Part shown: in pieces, positions 1-5,820 of the stretch
Layout of the letters: every line of letters begins with the position of its first letter
Position numbering within the stretch: the first letter of the stretch is position 1
Origin: Candidatus Rhabdochlamydia sp.
GTDB lineage: Bacteria > Chlamydiota > Chlamydiia > Chlamydiales > Rhabdochlamydiaceae
Direction: 5' to 3'
Assembly: GCA_030044075.1 (NCBI GenBank)
Contig: JASHWM010000226.1
Location: forward strand, 1 to 6,837
DNA length: 6,837 bases
Notes under the pieces: generated by a model
Told to the model about the DNA's origin: nothing
The model's input: the letters and a program-made list of their open reading frames with translations, nothing else
Database searches by the model: none
Position numbers and translations under genes: made by a program

Positions 1-230
1 GAAAGAGGAATAAAAAGAGGGAAATAAGCATTCTGGTGGCCTGTGTCCCTAAACTTCCTGTTCAATATTCTTTGGATGTTCTCCCATATCCCATAACCCC
101 AAGGTTTGATCACCATGCAGCCGCGCACAGGAGAATGCTCGGCGATATCTGCAGCCTTGATCACCTGCTGGTACCACTCAGCATAATCTTCTTCGCGGGT
201 AGGAGAAATTGCAGTTTTCTTTTCCGTCAT
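1..230 (-). CDS. proS: Prolyl-tRNA synthetase, N-terminal fragment (archaeal/eukaryotic-like class), cut by the left window edge
   Basis: Cytoplasmic class II aminoacyl-tRNA synthetase that attaches proline to tRNA-Pro. Reading the complement from the ATG at 230-228 gives an open frame of 76 complete codons to the edge, with no stop. It begins [20 protein letters not shown]. It then shows the signature [19 protein letters not shown] (residues 35-53) and a class II motif 1 region with [12 protein letters not shown] (residues 64-75), where the conserved prolines end the strand. This N-terminus matches the short ProRS class (often called type 3, about 480 residues) rather than the long bacterial type with an inserted editing domain; the class is recalled from family knowledge. 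The start codon overlaps the TGA of the upstream lipoate-family gene (ATGA), and only a weak GGAA lies about 11 bases ahead, so translational coupling is likely. The catalytic core and anticodon-binding domain lie outside the window. The plus-strand frame at 36-266 is its shadow. Confidence 0.92.
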   Translation of the reverse strand, partial: MTEKKTAISPTREEDYAEWYQQVIKAADIAEHSPVRGCMVIKPWGYGIWENIQRILNRKFRDTGHQNAYFPLFIPL

Positions 231-937
231 AAGCTCAATTCCGATAAATTTTTTTCTAGTAAGTAGGCTAGCTGCCGCTTAACCTCTGTACATTCATTTT
301 TCGATCCATTCTTGGGTAGTAGAGGATAGGTAAAATTTTGCATAGCTTCAACAACTTTCGTATTAGGCAAGAGAACTTCCCTTAAATAATCCTCATCGGG
401 AGGAAGGATCGCAATGCTCCCCTGATGTAAAAAACCTTTTTTATCCCTTCTTTGTGCAGCTCCTGCAATTTTGCGGCCGAGGAGGACAACATCATATTTT
501 GTTGGCCGCGCCATGCAAAACCTCTCGCAGCTCTTATCATAGCTTTCCGCATCGTCTTTCAGCAGCGAGAACTCCTCTTCACCTAAAAAAGTTTTTACAC
601 TTTCCATGACCGCCTTGTTGACAAAATGGTAATTTTCCAAAGTGTTCCTTGAAAAATGCTCGGATGAGCTTGGAAGAAGGACAGAGAATGCAAAATCCCA
701 AATATGGAAGACCACTCCCCCGCCTGTCGGCCGTCTGGCCAGGTCAAGTTTTTTTTCCTGAGCTTTTTCCAGGTCGAGGTATTTTCCCGGATCGACAAAA
801 TAGCCAAACGTCGCACTGTCGGACTCCCACTCATAAAAATGGAGCGTAGGCTCTTCCAAAGAGGCAAAAATCTCTTCATCCAGCTCCATATTTTTCTTTG
901 CTGGAGAAATTCCTGAGTTAATGACTTTCCATTGCAT
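227..937 (-). CDS. lplA: Lipoate-protein ligase / octanoyltransferase family protein (LplA/LipM-like), 236 aa
   Basis: Member of the biotin/lipoate protein ligase fold family, which attaches lipoyl or octanoyl groups to a lysine of the E2 and GcvH lipoyl domains in the cytoplasm. The N-terminus ([20 protein letters not shown]) is typical of the family. The substrate-binding motif [11 protein letters not shown] is at residues 68-78. [11 protein letters not shown] at 154-164 carries the conserved lysine K156, followed by a FLHQGSI segment. Just before it, [11 protein letters not shown] puts Cys141 where LipM-type octanoyltransferases have their catalytic cysteine, so ligase and transferase are both possible. 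C. trachomatis CT285 (lplA1), also next to clpC, is reported as a lipoate ligase. The protein is shorter than E. coli LplA and lacks its C-terminal accessory domain, as LipM-type proteins do. I chose the ATG at 937: homology starts there and AGGGAT lies 10 bases upstream. The frame is open to an ATG at 1054, but the extra 39 residues look non-homologous and cross the clpC promoter region. It overlaps proS by 4 bases. Confidence 0.87.
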   Translation of the reverse strand: MQWKVINSGISPAKKNMELDEEIFASLEEPTLHFYEWESDSATFGYFVDPGKYLDLEKAQEKKLDLARRPTGGGVVFHIWDFAFSVLLPSSSEHFSRNTLENYHFVNKAVMESVKTFLGEEEFSLLKDDAESYDKSCERFCMARPTKYDVVLLGRKIAGAAQRRDKKGFLHQGSIAILPPDEDYLREVLLPNTKVVEAMQNFTYPLLPKNGSKNECTEVKRQLAYLLEKNLSELSL

Positions 938-947
938 AAAATTTTTT

Positions 948-953
948 ATCCCT
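948..953 (-). promoter_or_regulatory. Ribosome binding site deciding the lplA-family start
   Basis: On the minus strand AGGGAT lies 10 bases upstream of the ATG at 937. The spacing is slightly long but usable. Together with the onset of family homology at that methionine, it favours a 236-residue protein over the 275-residue reading from 1054. Confidence 0.45.
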
Positions 954-967
954 ATATGCAGAAAATC

Positions 968-973
968 ATAATA
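968..973 (-). promoter_or_regulatory. Candidate -10 element for the lplA-proS transcript
   Basis: The minus strand reads TATTAT here, five of six matches to TATAAT, about 30 bases ahead of the chosen ATG. That would give a leader of roughly 24 bases containing the AGGGAT ribosome site. No good -35 is found at 16-18 bases; only weak TTTCAT-like words are present. The region is AT-rich, so a chance match is possible. Confidence 0.28.
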
Positions 974-999
974 CATCAGATTGTTTTGATGAAAGCTCT

Positions 1000-1017
1000 G
1001 TATTTGCGAATAAATAC
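1000..1017. repeat. Small inverted repeat in the divergent intergenic region
   Basis: GTATTT and AAATAC form perfect 6-base arms around a 6-base centre (GCGAAT). The palindrome covers the candidate clpC -35 box and lies upstream of the candidate lplA -10, where an operator for either gene could sit. It does not match CIRCE (TTAGCACTC-N9-GAGTGCTAA) or the direct-repeat CtsR operator. In AT-rich DNA arms this short can arise by chance. Confidence 0.3.
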
Positions 1018-1033
1018 CTGGGGGAATTACAAT
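1004..1033 (+). promoter_or_regulatory. Candidate sigma-70/sigma-66 type promoter for clpC
   Basis: TTGCGA (1004-1009, four of six matches to TTGACA) is separated by 18 bases from TACAAT (1028-1033, five of six matches to TATAAT). Transcription would begin near 1040, leaving a short leader of about 29 bases with the AAGGA ribosome site. The position suits clpC, and nothing else on the plus strand between 938 and 1068 matches better. This is inference from the sequence; no start site is known. Confidence 0.42.
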
Positions 1034-1057
1034 GAAATTTAGCCCCGGAAACAACCT

Positions 1058-1062
1058 AAGGA
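1058..1062 (+). promoter_or_regulatory. Ribosome binding site of clpC
   Basis: AAGGA lies 6 bases before the ATG at 1069. This is a standard Shine-Dalgarno arrangement and confirms the clpC start. Confidence 0.75.
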
Positions 1063-1068
1063 CATCCC

Positions 1069-3585
1069 ATGTTTGACAAATTTACCAACCGTGCCAAACA
1101 AGTTATCAAGCTGGCGAAAAAAGAAGCCCAGAGGATGAACCACAACTACTTAGGAACTGAGCACGTCCTTCTCGGCCTTTTAAAGCTCGGCCAAGGGATT
1201 GCTGTCAATGTCCTTCGGAACCTCTCACTCGACTATGAAACAGTCAAAACAGAGGTCGAACGAATCGTCGGTTTCGGGCCTGAAATCCAGGTGTATGGCG
1301 ATCCGGCGCTCACCGGAAAAGTTAAAAAAGTTTTTGAATACGCCAATGAAGAAGCGGCAAGCCTCAACCACAACTATGTGGGCACAGAGCATCTCCTCCT
1401 CGCCCTTCTCAGACAAACGGATGGCGTCGCAGCTCAGGTCCTTGAAAACCTCAACATCAATTTAAAAGATGTCAGAAAGGAGATCCTAAAGGAGCTGGAA
1501 ACTTTCAACCTCCAACTCCCTCCTATGGGAATGCCGGGTCCTTCCAGTGCAAAACCCCAGGAAAAAATCGGAGCCCCTGCAGACAATAAGATGCCAGCGC
1601 TCAAGGCCTATGGCCATGACCTCACCGAACTTTGCAAAGAAGGAAAGCTCGACCCGGTGATTGGAAGAAAAGATGAAGTGGAAAGGCTCATCCTGATCCT
1701 TTGCAGGCGAAGAAAAAACAACCCTGTTCTCATCGGGGAAGCAGGCGTTGGAAAAACAGCGATCGTCGAAGGCCTTGCCCAAGCGATCGTACGTGGAGAA
1801 GTTCCTGACAATCTCTCGAAGAAAAAGCTGATCTCCCTTGATTTGACATTGATGATCGCAGGGACCAAATATCGCGGCCAGTTCGAAGAAAGGATCAAAG
1901 CCGTCATGGACGAGATTAAAAAGAATGGGAACATCCTCCTGTTCATCGACGAGCTGCATACCATCGTTGGCGCTGGCGCAGCAGAAGGCGCTATTGATGC
2001 TTCCAATATTTTAAAACCCGCCCTTTCCCGAGGCGAGATCCAATGTATCGGCGCAACAACCCTCGATGAGTATCGAAAGCATATCGAGAAAGACGCCGCC
2101 CTTGAAAGGCGCTTCCAAAAAATCCTGGTATCCCCTCCTTCATTGCAAGACAGCGTCGTGATCTTGAACGGCCTGAAATCAAAATATGAAGAACACCACA
2201 AATGCATTTATACCGATTCTGCGATCAAATCCGCTGTCTACCTCTCAGATCGTTACATTGCTGGAAGGTTCCTCCCCGACAAAGCGATCGACCTCATTGA
2301 CGAGGCTGGAGCAAAAGCGCGGATCGTGACCATGCACCAACCGCAGAACATTACAAAAGCTGAGGCCGAGATCGAAGAGCTAAGGATCGCAAAAGAAGAA
2401 GCGATCAACAAACAGGAATATGAAAAAGCGGCAAAACTGCGCGACAAAGAAAAAAACCTTCGCGACCTTCTACAAAACATGATCTCCGAATGGGAGAGCA
2501 AGAAAGAGGAGCACCAGGTCATTGTCGATGAAGAGAACATTGCCGCCATCGTCGCAAAACAAACAGGCATTCCGATCACAAGGCTGACCGAGGGCGAGAC
2601 AACAAAAGTGCTCAAAATGGAAGAGGCCCTCAAACACACGATCGTCGGCCAAGACGATGCCGTCAGCACCGTCTGCAGAGCGATCAGACGCAGCAGAGCA
2701 GATATCAAAGATCCCAACCGACCGATCGGCGCCTTCATGTTCCTCGGGCCGACAGGCGTTGGAAAAACCCTTCTTGCAAAACAGCTGGCGATCAACATGT
2801 TTGGCGGCGAGGACGCCCTGATCCAGGTGGACATGTCCGAATACATGGAGAAGTTTGCGATCAGCCGCATGACCGGGTCTCCTCCAGGATATGTCGGCCA
2901 TGAGGAAGGCGGCCAGCTCACGGAACAGGTAAGGCAGCGCCCTTACTGCGTCGTTCTTTTCGATGAGATCGAAAAGGCGCATCCCGATGTGATGAACCTT
3001 CTTCTTCAGATCCTTGAAGAAGGGCGCCTGACCGATTCATTCGGTCGCAAGATCGACTTTAGGAACACGATCATCATCATGACATCCAATATTGGTGCCG
3101 ACCTGATCCGAAAAAGCACCGAAGTTGGCTTTGGGGCAGCAGAAGGGCTGCCGGAGTACAAGGCAATCCAAGAAAAGATTATGGACGCGGTTAAAAAAGG
3201 GTTCAAACCGGAATTCCTCAACCGCATGGACGGCATCGTAATTTTCCGTCCTTTGGACAAATCCCACCTCCTCGAGGTCATCGAACTGGAAGTCAAAAAG
3301 GTCACAGCGCGCCTGGAGAAAAAGCATATTTTCCTCACTTTGGACCAAAAAGCCAAAGACCTCCTGGTGTCAAAAGGGTTCCAGCCGGAGATGGGCGCAC
3401 GTCCGCTCCGCCGGGTCATCGAACAATACCTCGAAGATCCTCTGGCAGAGAAGCTGCTGCTCAATCCTGGTAAGGGAGGCGTATGGCTCGTCACCGCCGA
3501 AGGCGATCGGGTTGTGTTTGTCGACCAGGACACAGCCCCCCATGATGCAAAAGATAAATTGATCAGCACAGGGCCGAGCTCTTAA
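1069..3585 (+). CDS. clpC: ATP-dependent Clp protease ATP-binding subunit ClpC, 838 aa
   Basis: Class I HSP100 AAA+ unfoldase. As a hexamer it unfolds proteins and feeds them to the ClpP peptidase in the cytoplasm. Two Clp_N repeats open the protein, with [15 protein letters not shown] at 24-38 and [15 protein letters not shown] at 100-114. AAA module 1 has Walker A GEAGVGKT (223-230), Walker B with D294/E295 and arginines R347/R348 in ALERRF. The middle domain (about 430-480) contains a UVR-like segment, [12 protein letters not shown] (450-461), which separates ClpC from ClpA. AAA module 2 has Walker A GPTGVGKT (560-567), Walker B with D632/E633, and sensor-2 GARPLRR (776-782). VGFG at 686-689 sits at the ClpP-docking loop, so ClpP partnership is expected. 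All catalytic motifs are intact and the length is normal for the family. The ATG has a good AAGGA site. No terminator is seen after the TAA, so read-through into mnmA is possible. No mcsA, mcsB or ctsR gene is adjacent. Long minus-strand frames inside it are shadows. Confidence 0.98.
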   Translation: MFDKFTNRAKQVIKLAKKEAQRMNHNYLGTEHVLLGLLKLGQGIAVNVLRNLSLDYETVKTEVERIVGFGPEIQVYGDPALTGKVKKVFEYANEEAASLNHNYVGTEHLLLALLRQTDGVAAQVLENLNINLKDVRKEILKELETFNLQLPPMGMPGPSSAKPQEKIGAPADNKMPALKAYGHDLTELCKEGKLDPVIGRKDEVERLILILCRRRKNNPVLIGEAGVGKTAIVEGLAQAIVRGEVPDNLSKKKLISLDLTLMIAGTKYRGQFEERIKAVMDEIKKNGNILLFIDELHTIVGAGAAEGAIDASNILKPALSRGEIQCIGATTLDEYRKHIEKDAALERRFQKILVSPPSLQDSVVILNGLKSKYEEHHKCIYTDSAIKSAVYLSDRYIAGRFLPDKAIDLIDEAGAKARIVTMHQPQNITKAEAEIEELRIAKEEAINKQEYEKAAKLRDKEKNLRDLLQNMISEWESKKEEHQVIVDEENIAAIVAKQTGIPITRLTEGETTKVLKMEEALKHTIVGQDDAVSTVCRAIRRSRADIKDPNRPIGAFMFLGPTGVGKTLLAKQLAINMFGGEDALIQVDMSEYMEKFAISRMTGSPPGYVGHEEGGQLTEQVRQRPYCVVLFDEIEKAHPDVMNLLLQILEEGRLTDSFGRKIDFRNTIIIMTSNIGADLIRKSTEVGFGAAEGLPEYKAIQEKIMDAVKKGFKPEFLNRMDGIVIFRPLDKSHLLEVIELEVKKVTARLEKKHIFLTLDQKAKDLLVSKGFQPEMGARPLRRVIEQYLEDPLAEKLLLNPGKGGVWLVTAEGDRVVFVDQDTAPHDAKDKLISTGPSS

Positions 3586-3609
3586 AAAAAACTTTACGGC
3601 TTCCGGTCC

Positions 3610-3638
3610 GTGACATTTATGGATTTCCCTGCTATCCT
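3610..3638 (+). promoter_or_regulatory. Candidate promoter for mnmA, possibly leaderless
   Basis: GTGACA (3610-3615, five of six matches to TTGACA) lies 17 bases from TATCCT (3633-3638, four of six matches to TATAAT). Transcription would begin around 3645, at the ATG chosen for mnmA (3646). The lack of any Shine-Dalgarno sequence before that ATG fits a leaderless message. The same bases would be coding if mnmA began at GTG 3610 or ATG 3619, so the call depends on the start choice. Confidence 0.33.
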
Positions 3639-3645
3639 ATCTGTC

Positions 3646-4722
3646 ATGGACCGTAAAAAAACTGTTGTCGTCGGCATGTCCGGCGGTGTTGATTCTTCTG
3701 TGGCAGCCTGGCTTTTGCAAAAGCAAGGGTTTTCCGTCATCGGCCTTTTCATGAAAAACTGGGAAGAAAAAGATGAGAGCGGCGTCTGCCAGTCCTCAAA
3801 AGAATGGCAAGATGTCCAAGCCGTCTGCGACGTCTTAAAAATCCCCTGTTACTCCGTAAATTTTACAAAAGAATACTGGGATGGGGTCTTCGGCCATTTT
3901 TTAAGAGAGCTGCAGCTTGGCTATACCCCGAACCCCGATATCCTCTGTAACCGGGAGATCAAGTTCAAAGCGCTTCTTGATAAAGCCTTAGACCTCGGGG
4001 CCGATTTCCTGGCAACAGGCCACTATGCCCAAATTTCCATGGAAGATTCCTCCTACTCCCTTTGCAAGGCGAAAGACCTTTCTAAAGACCAAACCTACTT
4101 CCTGTACACTCTGAAAGAAGAAGTTCTTTCCAAGGTCCTTTTCCCAATCGGCCATCTAGAAAAAAAACACCTTCGTAAAATTGCAGAGGAAAGCAGCCTT
4201 CCCACTTTCAATAAAAAAGACAGCACCGGGATTTGTTTCATTGGAGAGCGCAACTTTAAGAATTTTATTAAAGGATATATCCCTTTTCAGCCTGGTGAAT
4301 TCAGGACATTGTCTGGAAAAGTCGTAGGCCGGCACGATGGCGTTGCCTATTATACGATCGGCCAACGAAAAGGCCTTGGGATCGGAGGACCGGGCCAGGC
4401 CTGGTTCGTCGTAAAGAAAGATCCTGCAAACAATATCGTCTTCATCGAACAGGGCAAAGACCACGCTGCACTGTATGAACAAAAGCTCATCGCCTCAGAT
4501 CCATCATGGGTAAATACCCCTCCGAAAGCACCTTTTTCATGCGCTGCAAAAATCCGCTACCGGCAAGAAGACAACCCTTGCACAATCACTGAGGTTTCCG
4601 AAGATAAGGTCACTGTGGTCTTTGAGAGGCCGCAAAGAGCTGTTACTCCAAGGCAGTCCATCGTCTTCTACGATAATAACAAATGCATCGGCGGCGCAAT
4701 GATCGTATCTGCTATTCCATAG
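3646..4722 (+). CDS. mnmA: tRNA-specific 2-thiouridylase MnmA (TrmU), 358 aa
   Basis: Cytoplasmic enzyme that uses ATP and a persulfide relay to make 2-thiouridine at wobble position 34 of the Lys, Glu and Gln tRNAs. The PP-loop ATP-binding motif SGGVDSS is at residues 12-18, followed by the family segment LFMKNWEE (35-42). Catalytic Cys101 lies in NPDILCNREIKF and Cys197 in DSTGICFIG, matching the Cys102/Cys199 pair of the E. coli enzyme. TGHYA (124-128), SKDQTYFL (146-153) and YYTIGQRKGLG (235-245) are also present, and the C-terminal beta-barrel domain ends normally. Nothing is missing and the length is typical. I start at ATG 3646 because family homology begins right after it (MDRKKTVVVGMSGG); in-frame GTG 3610 and ATG 3619 would add 12 or 9 residues without homology. 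No candidate start has a clear ribosome site. It follows clpC by 60 bases on the same strand, as in Chlamydia, and converges on the next gene with 6 bases between stops. Confidence 0.97.
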   Translation: MDRKKTVVVGMSGGVDSSVAAWLLQKQGFSVIGLFMKNWEEKDESGVCQSSKEWQDVQAVCDVLKIPCYSVNFTKEYWDGVFGHFLRELQLGYTPNPDILCNREIKFKALLDKALDLGADFLATGHYAQISMEDSSYSLCKAKDLSKDQTYFLYTLKEEVLSKVLFPIGHLEKKHLRKIAEESSLPTFNKKDSTGICFIGERNFKNFIKGYIPFQPGEFRTLSGKVVGRHDGVAYYTIGQRKGLGIGGPGQAWFVVKKDPANNIVFIEQGKDHAALYEQKLIASDPSWVNTPPKAPFSCAAKIRYRQEDNPCTITEVSEDKVTVVFERPQRAVTPRQSIVFYDNNKCIGGAMIVSAIP

Positions 4723-4728
4723 CAGCTT

Positions 4729-5799
4729 CTATAACATCTTCAAGCTCTCGTAGAGCTTTTCCTGATCGATGATAATGATTTTTACTGTGCAGTCGTTTTC
4801 GCCGATAGAGACAAAAAACACCTCTTTCCCTTCGTACTTACCTTCGACAAATCCATTTGGATAAGCAACCCTTTTGGATGCATCTACCGTAGGACCGCTT
4901 GGCTTTGTGGAGTATAACGTCGAATAAAGAATGGGGACATTGGAAATAGAGATGACATCGTGCGGCTCTGCGGCACTAAATGTGTAAGCCCCCATGACGT
5001 ACCAATGGCGGACATTCGTCTCCCTCCCTACAAAATAGCTGTGGAAAAATCCCAGATAGTGGTCGCCCATTTTTTTAGCCGGGGTCCCTCCCCTTACATC
5101 TCCCCATCTCCAAATCTTTGAAGATCCTTTTTTTACAGGCTCTGGAAATGGGACGATGCTCATGTTGCTCAAAGAAGGGTCTTCAACAGAATATATCCTG
5201 TGGGGAAGGATCGTATAACTGAGCTTGAGCTTTTCCACATCTCCTGAATCATCAACAAATGGGGCCCAGTTTTTTTCTATCGGTTTAATGTGAAGGTCAA
5301 AACAGGTCACATGTTCAACAGAAAAGTCATCTTGGTTGATTTTAGCAAGGAACATCGTTCGATTTTTCCTTGGAGGAAAATCAGGAATGCCGGCGTTATA
5401 GATCACATAAAGCTCGCCATCCAGATAGAAGATCCTGGGGTCCTCGACAAAGTCATTGCCCACGTCAATCGGTACATACTCATTGTCTGTCTGCTCGAAA
5501 TTGCCATCAAGCTCTGCAATCCCTATGTGCGAGGTATAGGGCAAATCGATCCCTTTGCCTTTTGGCCTGCATGGGACATCATAACGAAAGGCAAGCAAAT
5601 ACCCTTCTTTGTATTCCAAAATAGAGGCGTTATAAGGATAGTTTACATTACGGATCGCCACCTTCTTCTCACCGAGGACAAGGCCCGTTTGATCTGCCAT
5701 TTCGATCCTTGAAAAGACCTTATTGAACAGGTAAGGGTTGTTATTGATGTTATGGGCAAATATTGTAGAAGAGAAAAGCAGCACCAAAAAAAATCTCAT
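4729..5799 (-). CDS. Secreted GH130/GT108-like five-bladed beta-propeller glycan enzyme, 356 aa
   Basis: Probable exported carbohydrate-active enzyme. Residues 1-15 (MRFFLVLLFSSTIFA) are a clear signal peptide, with cleavage likely after Ala15. The mature part has words typical of the GH130-type propeller: VEDPRIFYLDGELYVIYNA (118-136), KNWAPF (176-181), RGGTPA (236-241), LGFFHS (249-254) and VAYPNGFV (311-318). In characterised GH130 enzymes the aspartate of the EDPR-like motif is, as I recall, the general acid; here it is Asp120. Known members cleave beta-mannosides by phosphorolysis (mostly cytoplasmic) or hydrolysis (the exported ones), and the related GT108 proteins make beta-1,2-mannan. 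Export favours hydrolase or transferase, but reaction and sugar cannot be read from sequence. Cysteines are few (77, 166, 337). The start has only a weak AGAGAT about 4 bases upstream, 21 bases after the stop of the glycosyltransferase-like gene, so the two are probably co-transcribed. It does not belong to the neighbouring housekeeping set. Confidence 0.72.
   Translation of the reverse strand: MRFFLVLLFSSTIFAHNINNNPYLFNKVFSRIEMADQTGLVLGEKKVAIRNVNYPYNASILEYKEGYLLAFRYDVPCRPKGKGIDLPYTSHIGIAELDGNFEQTDNEYVPIDVGNDFVEDPRIFYLDGELYVIYNAGIPDFPPRKNRTMFLAKINQDDFSVEHVTCFDLHIKPIEKNWAPFVDDSGDVEKLKLSYTILPHRIYSVEDPSLSNMSIVPFPEPVKKGSSKIWRWGDVRGGTPAKKMGDHYLGFFHSYFVGRETNVRHWYVMGAYTFSAAEPHDVISISNVPILYSTLYSTKPSGPTVDASKRVAYPNGFVEGKYEGKEVFFVSIGENDCTVKIIIIDQEKLYESLKML
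4742..4760 (+). terminator. Candidate rho-independent terminator of mnmA, inside the convergent gene
   Basis: AAGCTCT (4742-4748) pairs perfectly with AGAGCTT (4752-4758) around a CGT loop, and the T tract runs through 4760. It starts 20 bases after the mnmA stop. It lies within the last codons of the minus-strand beta-propeller gene. The T run is short (four T, two of them in the stem), so strength may be modest. On the minus strand the hairpin is not followed by T residues and would not end the converging transcript. Confidence 0.45.
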
Positions 5800-5820
5800 A
5801 CAAATCTCTATTCAATATGA

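Noticed and set aside
36..266. Plus-strand frame of 76 codons at the left edge
   Set aside because: It lies opposite the proS fragment and the end of the lipoate-family gene, both with clear family motifs. The peptide has no recognisable family.
938..1068. CIRCE or CtsR heat-shock operator upstream of clpC
   Set aside because: Neither the TTAGCACTC/GAGTGCTAA inverted repeat nor the GGTCAAA-type direct repeat is present; only an unrelated short palindrome is seen.
1138..1410. Direct repeat in the 5' part of clpC (NHNY-GTEH words about 230 bases apart)
   Set aside because: This is the normal double Clp_N repeat of the family, not a recent duplication; the two DNA copies have diverged.
1608..3569. 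Several long minus-strand frames inside clpC (63 to 222 codons)
   Set aside because: All lie antisense to the fully conserved ClpC reading frame and have serine/arginine-rich compositions typical of shadow frames in biased coding DNA.
3594..3613. Hairpin ACGG...CCGT after clpC as a terminator
   Set aside because: The stem is only 4 pairs with an 8-base loop and no T run follows. The A run before it suits neither strand's transcript as a terminator.
5290..5712. Plus-strand frame of 140 codons opposite the beta-propeller gene
   Set aside because: It is antisense to a gene with a signal peptide and family motifs; no homology or ribosome site supports it.
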